DNA of 64,000 nucleotides from Enterovibrio norvegicus_B (lineage in GTDB: Bacteria > Pseudomonadota > Gammaproteobacteria > Enterobacterales > Vibrionaceae): contig NZ_MDAG01000057.1 in the NCBI RefSeq assembly GCF_002876705.1, forward strand, positions 310,001 to 374,000, written 5' to 3'. The notes under the pieces were generated by a model. The model did not search any database. It saw only the letters and a list, made by a program, of their open reading frames with translations, and was not told the DNA's origin. Position numbers and translations under genes: made by a program. Every line of letters begins with the position of its first letter. Position 1 is the first letter of the stretch. Below are positions 61,634 to 64,000 of this stretch, in pieces.

Positions 61634-62230
61634 ATGACACGCTCGGAACAAAAACGTCTGGCCATCATCAACGCGGCGAGAGAAGAATTTATTCAACATG
61701 GTTTTATCGCTGCAAATATGGACAGAGTCTGCACCTCTGCAGAAGTGTCGAAGCGCACGCTGTATCGCCATTTTGAGAGCAAAGAGGTGTTGTTTGAATC
61801 GGTGCTGACCATCATTCAAGCGTCAATCGATGAAACCGTCAGCTATCCGTTTGACCCAGAAATCAGCGCCTATGAGCAGCTGAAAGCCATTAGCCGAAAG
61901 GAAGTCGATATTCTTTATCACTCCTACGGTATTCCGCTGACGCGTGTCATCCTGATCGAGTTTCTTCGCCAGCCTGACATGGCACACACCATCATTTCCA
62001 AGCTCTATAATGCCAAAGCACTCTCTGCATGGTTTGCAGAAGGGTTGGAAGCGGGCAAGCTTAAAAACATGACCCCCGAGCTTTTCACAAACACCTACTC
62101 GAGCCTGTTCAACGGCATGTTCCTGTGGCCACAAGTCTTCGAAATGCGCGCTATCCCAGAAGGGAAGGACATCGATGATAAGATCGAGCATGTTGTCAAT
62201 GTGGTGTTGGGGGCGTGTGGGGTGGAGTAG
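61634..62230 (+). CDS. TetR-family repressor of the RND pump
   Basis: 198 residues beginning MTRSEQKRLAIINAAREEFI, with helix-turn-helix VCTSAEVSKRTLYRHFESKEVLFESV. The C-terminal ligand domain is the AcrR/RutR-like TetR type. It is divergent from the pump operon and two palindromes lie in the gap, so autorepression and repression of the pump are likely. The ligand is unknown. Confidence 0.88.
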   Translation: MTRSEQKRLAIINAAREEFIQHGFIAANMDRVCTSAEVSKRTLYRHFESKEVLFESVLTIIQASIDETVSYPFDPEISAYEQLKAISRKEVDILYHSYGIPLTRVILIEFLRQPDMAHTIISKLYNAKALSAWFAEGLEAGKLKNMTPELFTNTYSSLFNGMFLWPQVFEMRAIPEGKDIDDKIEHVVNVVLGACGVE

Positions 62231-62271
62231 GCTTGCCTCATTGAGTGAATAAGCAAGGAGCGAGTGACGCA

Positions 62272-62748
62272 ATGGAACAAATATTCTGGATAGAAGATAA
62301 CGCAGTGGGTGGTCGTTCTGGTCCCGACAAAGACCCTTGGGATATCGTTCAACTCGCTGATGCAGGTATCACCGCAATTTTGTCCATGAATGATGGAGAA
62401 GGCGTGCATATCGCGCGCCTTAAAGAGTGTGGAATCGACTACGCACATATTCCTCTATCAAGTAACGCGCCCCCGCTACAGGGTGATGTCAGTTTTTGCC
62501 TTGACGCTTTACCTCGCATTGTTGAATTCATCGCTCGCCATCGCTCACTTGGAAAAGTCATCGTACATTGTCGCTCTGGAAAAGATCGAACAGGCATTGC
62601 GCTCGCCGCCTATCTGATGCATTCACAAAAGATGAGCGCGAATGACGCTTACCATCAAATCAAAGCCATCCGAGATATCGTATTTACCGCCCCGGGTTGG
62701 GAGGTATTTTCGTTGAAAGTGTTGGCGGCTTTCGAGCAAGGAGCATGA
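62272..62748 (+). CDS. Dual-specificity / tyrosine phosphatase
   Basis: 158-residue Cys-dependent phosphatase with the P-loop VHCRSGKDRTG (C-x5-R, catalytic Cys), and ILSMNDGEGV as the first-strand segment. The general acid loop is the less certain part. The start at the ATG 62272 has AAGGAG 11 bases upstream; the GTG at 62245 is the alternative. It follows the TetR gene closely (41 bases), so it may be cotranscribed, and runs directly into the HIT remnant. Confidence 0.82.
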   Translation: MEQIFWIEDNAVGGRSGPDKDPWDIVQLADAGITAILSMNDGEGVHIARLKECGIDYAHIPLSSNAPPLQGDVSFCLDALPRIVEFIARHRSLGKVIVHCRSGKDRTGIALAAYLMHSQKMSANDAYHQIKAIRDIVFTAPGWEVFSLKVLAAFEQGA

Positions 62749-62749
62749 A

Positions 62750-62959
62750 ATGACAATCATTGAACAAATTGTGGCGAGAGAATTAGACGCGGTGATTGTG
62801 TACGAGTCTCCAGATGTGATCGCTTTCGCAGATCGCTCTGTGAACGAGGAAAAGGGAACAGGAATCGCGGATAGACAAAGGGGGAAACCGAGTACGACAC
62901 GGAGCTCGGTCTTTATGTGTGATGCCTATAAACCCGATAAGTCTGCAAACACCCGATAA
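62750..62959 (+). pseudogene. HIT-family protein remnant
   Basis: Starts with ATG 62750, one base after the phosphatase stop, with AAGGAG six bases upstream. The first 29 codons (MTIIEQIVARELDAVIVYES, then PDVIAFADR) match the N-terminus of HIT (histidine triad) hydrolases. The frame then loses similarity, and no HxHxH triad follows before the stop at 62957-62959. It looks like a truncated gene, probably by deletion that joined it to the tail of the convergent gene at 62926, which it overlaps. Confidence 0.65.
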
Positions 62960-63306
62960 TCCGAAATTAAACCATTTTTCACATCTAAAAACGTAGAAAA
63001 AACGGCGGCGTGTTCACTGCCATCTAATCTCACATAGTCCACAGTACCAAAACAACTTATATGGGTAGAATCCGTCTTATCTGAGCGTTGAAACACAATG
63101 TTATCAATGGTGTGTTTCATGGCTTCTATGCTGGAAAAGAACTGACGATTTCCTTCTAGGATTTGTGTTTTGTCAGTCACTTCTGGGTAATTACCCAGAC
63201 GAAAGCGGCTCTGTTCAGTTAACACGTTACTAAGGTAATCAACGTTCTTATTGTCAACGGCTTGGTATAAATTTCGTACTAGGGTGTCGACTTGTTGAAT
63301 ATCCAT
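62926..63306 (-). CDS. NTF2/SnoaL-like protein
   Basis: 126-residue small cone-fold protein of the nuclear-transport-factor-2/SnoaL type, with VDTLVRNLYQAVDNKNVDYLSNVLTE and FSTFLDVKNGLISDYRVFADLS at the end. Members include isomerases, dehydratases and ligand binders. AGAGG lies about nine bases before the ATG. The stop overlaps the HIT remnant. On the same strand as the VOC gene upstream (25 bases), so cotranscribed. Role unknown. Confidence 0.83.
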   Translation of the reverse strand: MDIQQVDTLVRNLYQAVDNKNVDYLSNVLTEQSRFRLGNYPEVTDKTQILEGNRQFFSSIEAMKHTIDNIVFQRSDKTDSTHISCFGTVDYVRLDGSEHAAVFSTFLDVKNGLISDYRVFADLSGL

Positions 63307-63331
63307 TTTTCTTACCTCTCTTTACTGCATC

Positions 63332-63817
63332 TTATGCATGGGTTGTATTCTGGTTGGTCTCTTTCTTTTCGAGCTCGCCGCTTTCGCCGCCGTACATGTT
63401 TTTCTCTGACGGTTTGTCGCTGTTGTATTGCAAGAATTCAAATTGAAAGCCTGCAGGGTCGTTGTAATACACGGTTTGTCGGAAAGGGTGGTCGCGGCCT
63501 TTAATATCAACACTGAACCCTTTGAGTGATAAGCGGTGAATGACGCTTTGAAGGTCGTCAACCACGAAACCTATGTGTGCGACGCCGGGTTGAATACCTT
63601 TAAGATCCCTAATTTCGCCAACAGCTCCGTCGTTGAGTGTCAGGTAATAATCATCATCTCCTACATGAAGCCAATGACGGGTCGATGCATAATCTGCACT
63701 GCCCCATGTCATATCGCCTTCACCACGGACTCGCCACTGCGGGAACGCGGTCAGCAAAAAAGCTAACGTTGGTCGAATGTCTTCCATCACTAAATTGATA
63801 TGTTCTAAGCGCACCAT
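63332..63817 (-). CDS. VOC-family (glyoxalase/bleomycin resistance-like) protein
   Basis: 161 residues with the paired beta-alpha-beta modules of the vicinal-oxygen-chelate fold: VRLEHINLVMEDIRPTLAFL, then VAHIGFVVDDLQSVIHRLSLKG, and the closing YYNDPAGFQFEFLQY with Glu. His in LEHINLV and VAHIGFVV and the Glu could bind a metal. GGAGG lies six bases before the ATG at 63817; the longer frame from 63832 reads through the ribosome site. It leads a two-gene unit with the NTF2-like gene. Substrate unknown. Confidence 0.85.
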   Translation of the reverse strand: MVRLEHINLVMEDIRPTLAFLLTAFPQWRVRGEGDMTWGSADYASTRHWLHVGDDDYYLTLNDGAVGEIRDLKGIQPGVAHIGFVVDDLQSVIHRLSLKGFSVDIKGRDHPFRQTVYYNDPAGFQFEFLQYNSDKPSEKNMYGGESGELEKKETNQNTTHA

Positions 63818-63958
63818 GTTTACCTCCACCATCTGTATTTCGACTTCGTTGTCACAGTCATCACGTTGATGGTGAAACTTTAGGCTTGTTTAAATTTGTA
63901 AACAATATGGTTTTATGTAGACTCTATGTTGAGTTTTTATCAACAATTGGTGGTGTGT

Positions 63959-64000
63959 GTGGATACGTTTAATGCGATTCCGATTTTTGTTGCTGTTGCG
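63959..64000 (+). CDS. LysR-family regulator, N-terminal fragment (cut by window)
   Basis: From a GTG at 63959 the frame reads MDTFNAIPIFVAVA to the last base. This is the standard opening of LysR regulators. GGTGG stands about seven bases before. It diverges from the VOC/NTF2-like unit, which it may control. Only 14 codons are visible, so the call rests on similarity of the start. Confidence 0.55.
   Translation, partial: MDTFNAIPIFVAVA

Noticed and set aside
1..64000. tRNA or rRNA genes
   Set aside because: No cloverleaf-sized structure with a CCA end or rRNA-like conserved stretch was noticed; a covariance search would be decisive.

Overview
The window looks like chromosomal DNA of a marine gammaproteobacterium of the Vibrionaceae, perhaps near Grimontia, Enterovibrio or Photobacterium. 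That placement is an inference from the Vibrio-like housekeeping proteins (AspC, AsnS, QueD/QueE, Mlc, SstT, PunC/PunR, HtpX), a split biotin locus and moderate G+C. No rRNA, tRNA or CRISPR was seen. About 60 genes are described, mostly in short operons closed by clear rho-independent hairpins.

Positions 1-21900 are mostly core metabolism. They hold moeA (cut by the left edge), folE, aspC, asnS, the queuosine genes queD and queE, the sugar regulator mlc, an ECF-type uptake system (T, fused ATPase, S component) with a candidate MetJ operator, and the sstT amino-acid symporter. Next come an rpoE-chrR (ECF11-like) photo-oxidative stress locus with a Lon-domain gene, the biotin locus (bioA divergent from bioBFCD around a BirA-like operator), a 57-residue small gene and htpX.

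Positions 22000-38100 hold mixed genes, often with divergent LysR regulators. They include a penicillin-acylase-family hydrolase, a DUF1800/DUF1501 exported pair, a methyltransferase, punC/punR, a 2OG-Fe(II) oxygenase, an orphan ectoine synthase paired with an unusual NRAMP-like transporter, a LysE exporter and a periplasmic metallo-beta-lactamase-fold protein.

Positions 38100-53700 are surface and envelope functions: a six-gene chaperone-usher fimbrial operon with two chaperones, a ferric-reductase-like flavocytochrome, a 1040-residue RTX protein, a Crp/Fnr-SDR-DUF2141-VTT gene string, a GNAT and a small cysteine/glycine-rich membrane protein.

Positions 53700-57200 form an AT-rich accessory patch. 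Two 156-bp direct repeats (137/156 identical by my count) bracket a small membrane-protein gene. They are followed by an overlapping gene pair encoding a nucleotidyltransferase-fold protein and a DUF262 (ParB/GmrS-like) protein. This is the best candidate in the window for an undescribed, possibly defence-related, system.

The right end (57200-64000) carries an RND efflux pump divergent from its TetR regulator with two operator-like palindromes exactly 40 bp apart, a tyrosine/dual-specificity phosphatase, a HIT-family gene remnant, an NTF2-like and a VOC-like protein, and the first codons of another LysR gene.
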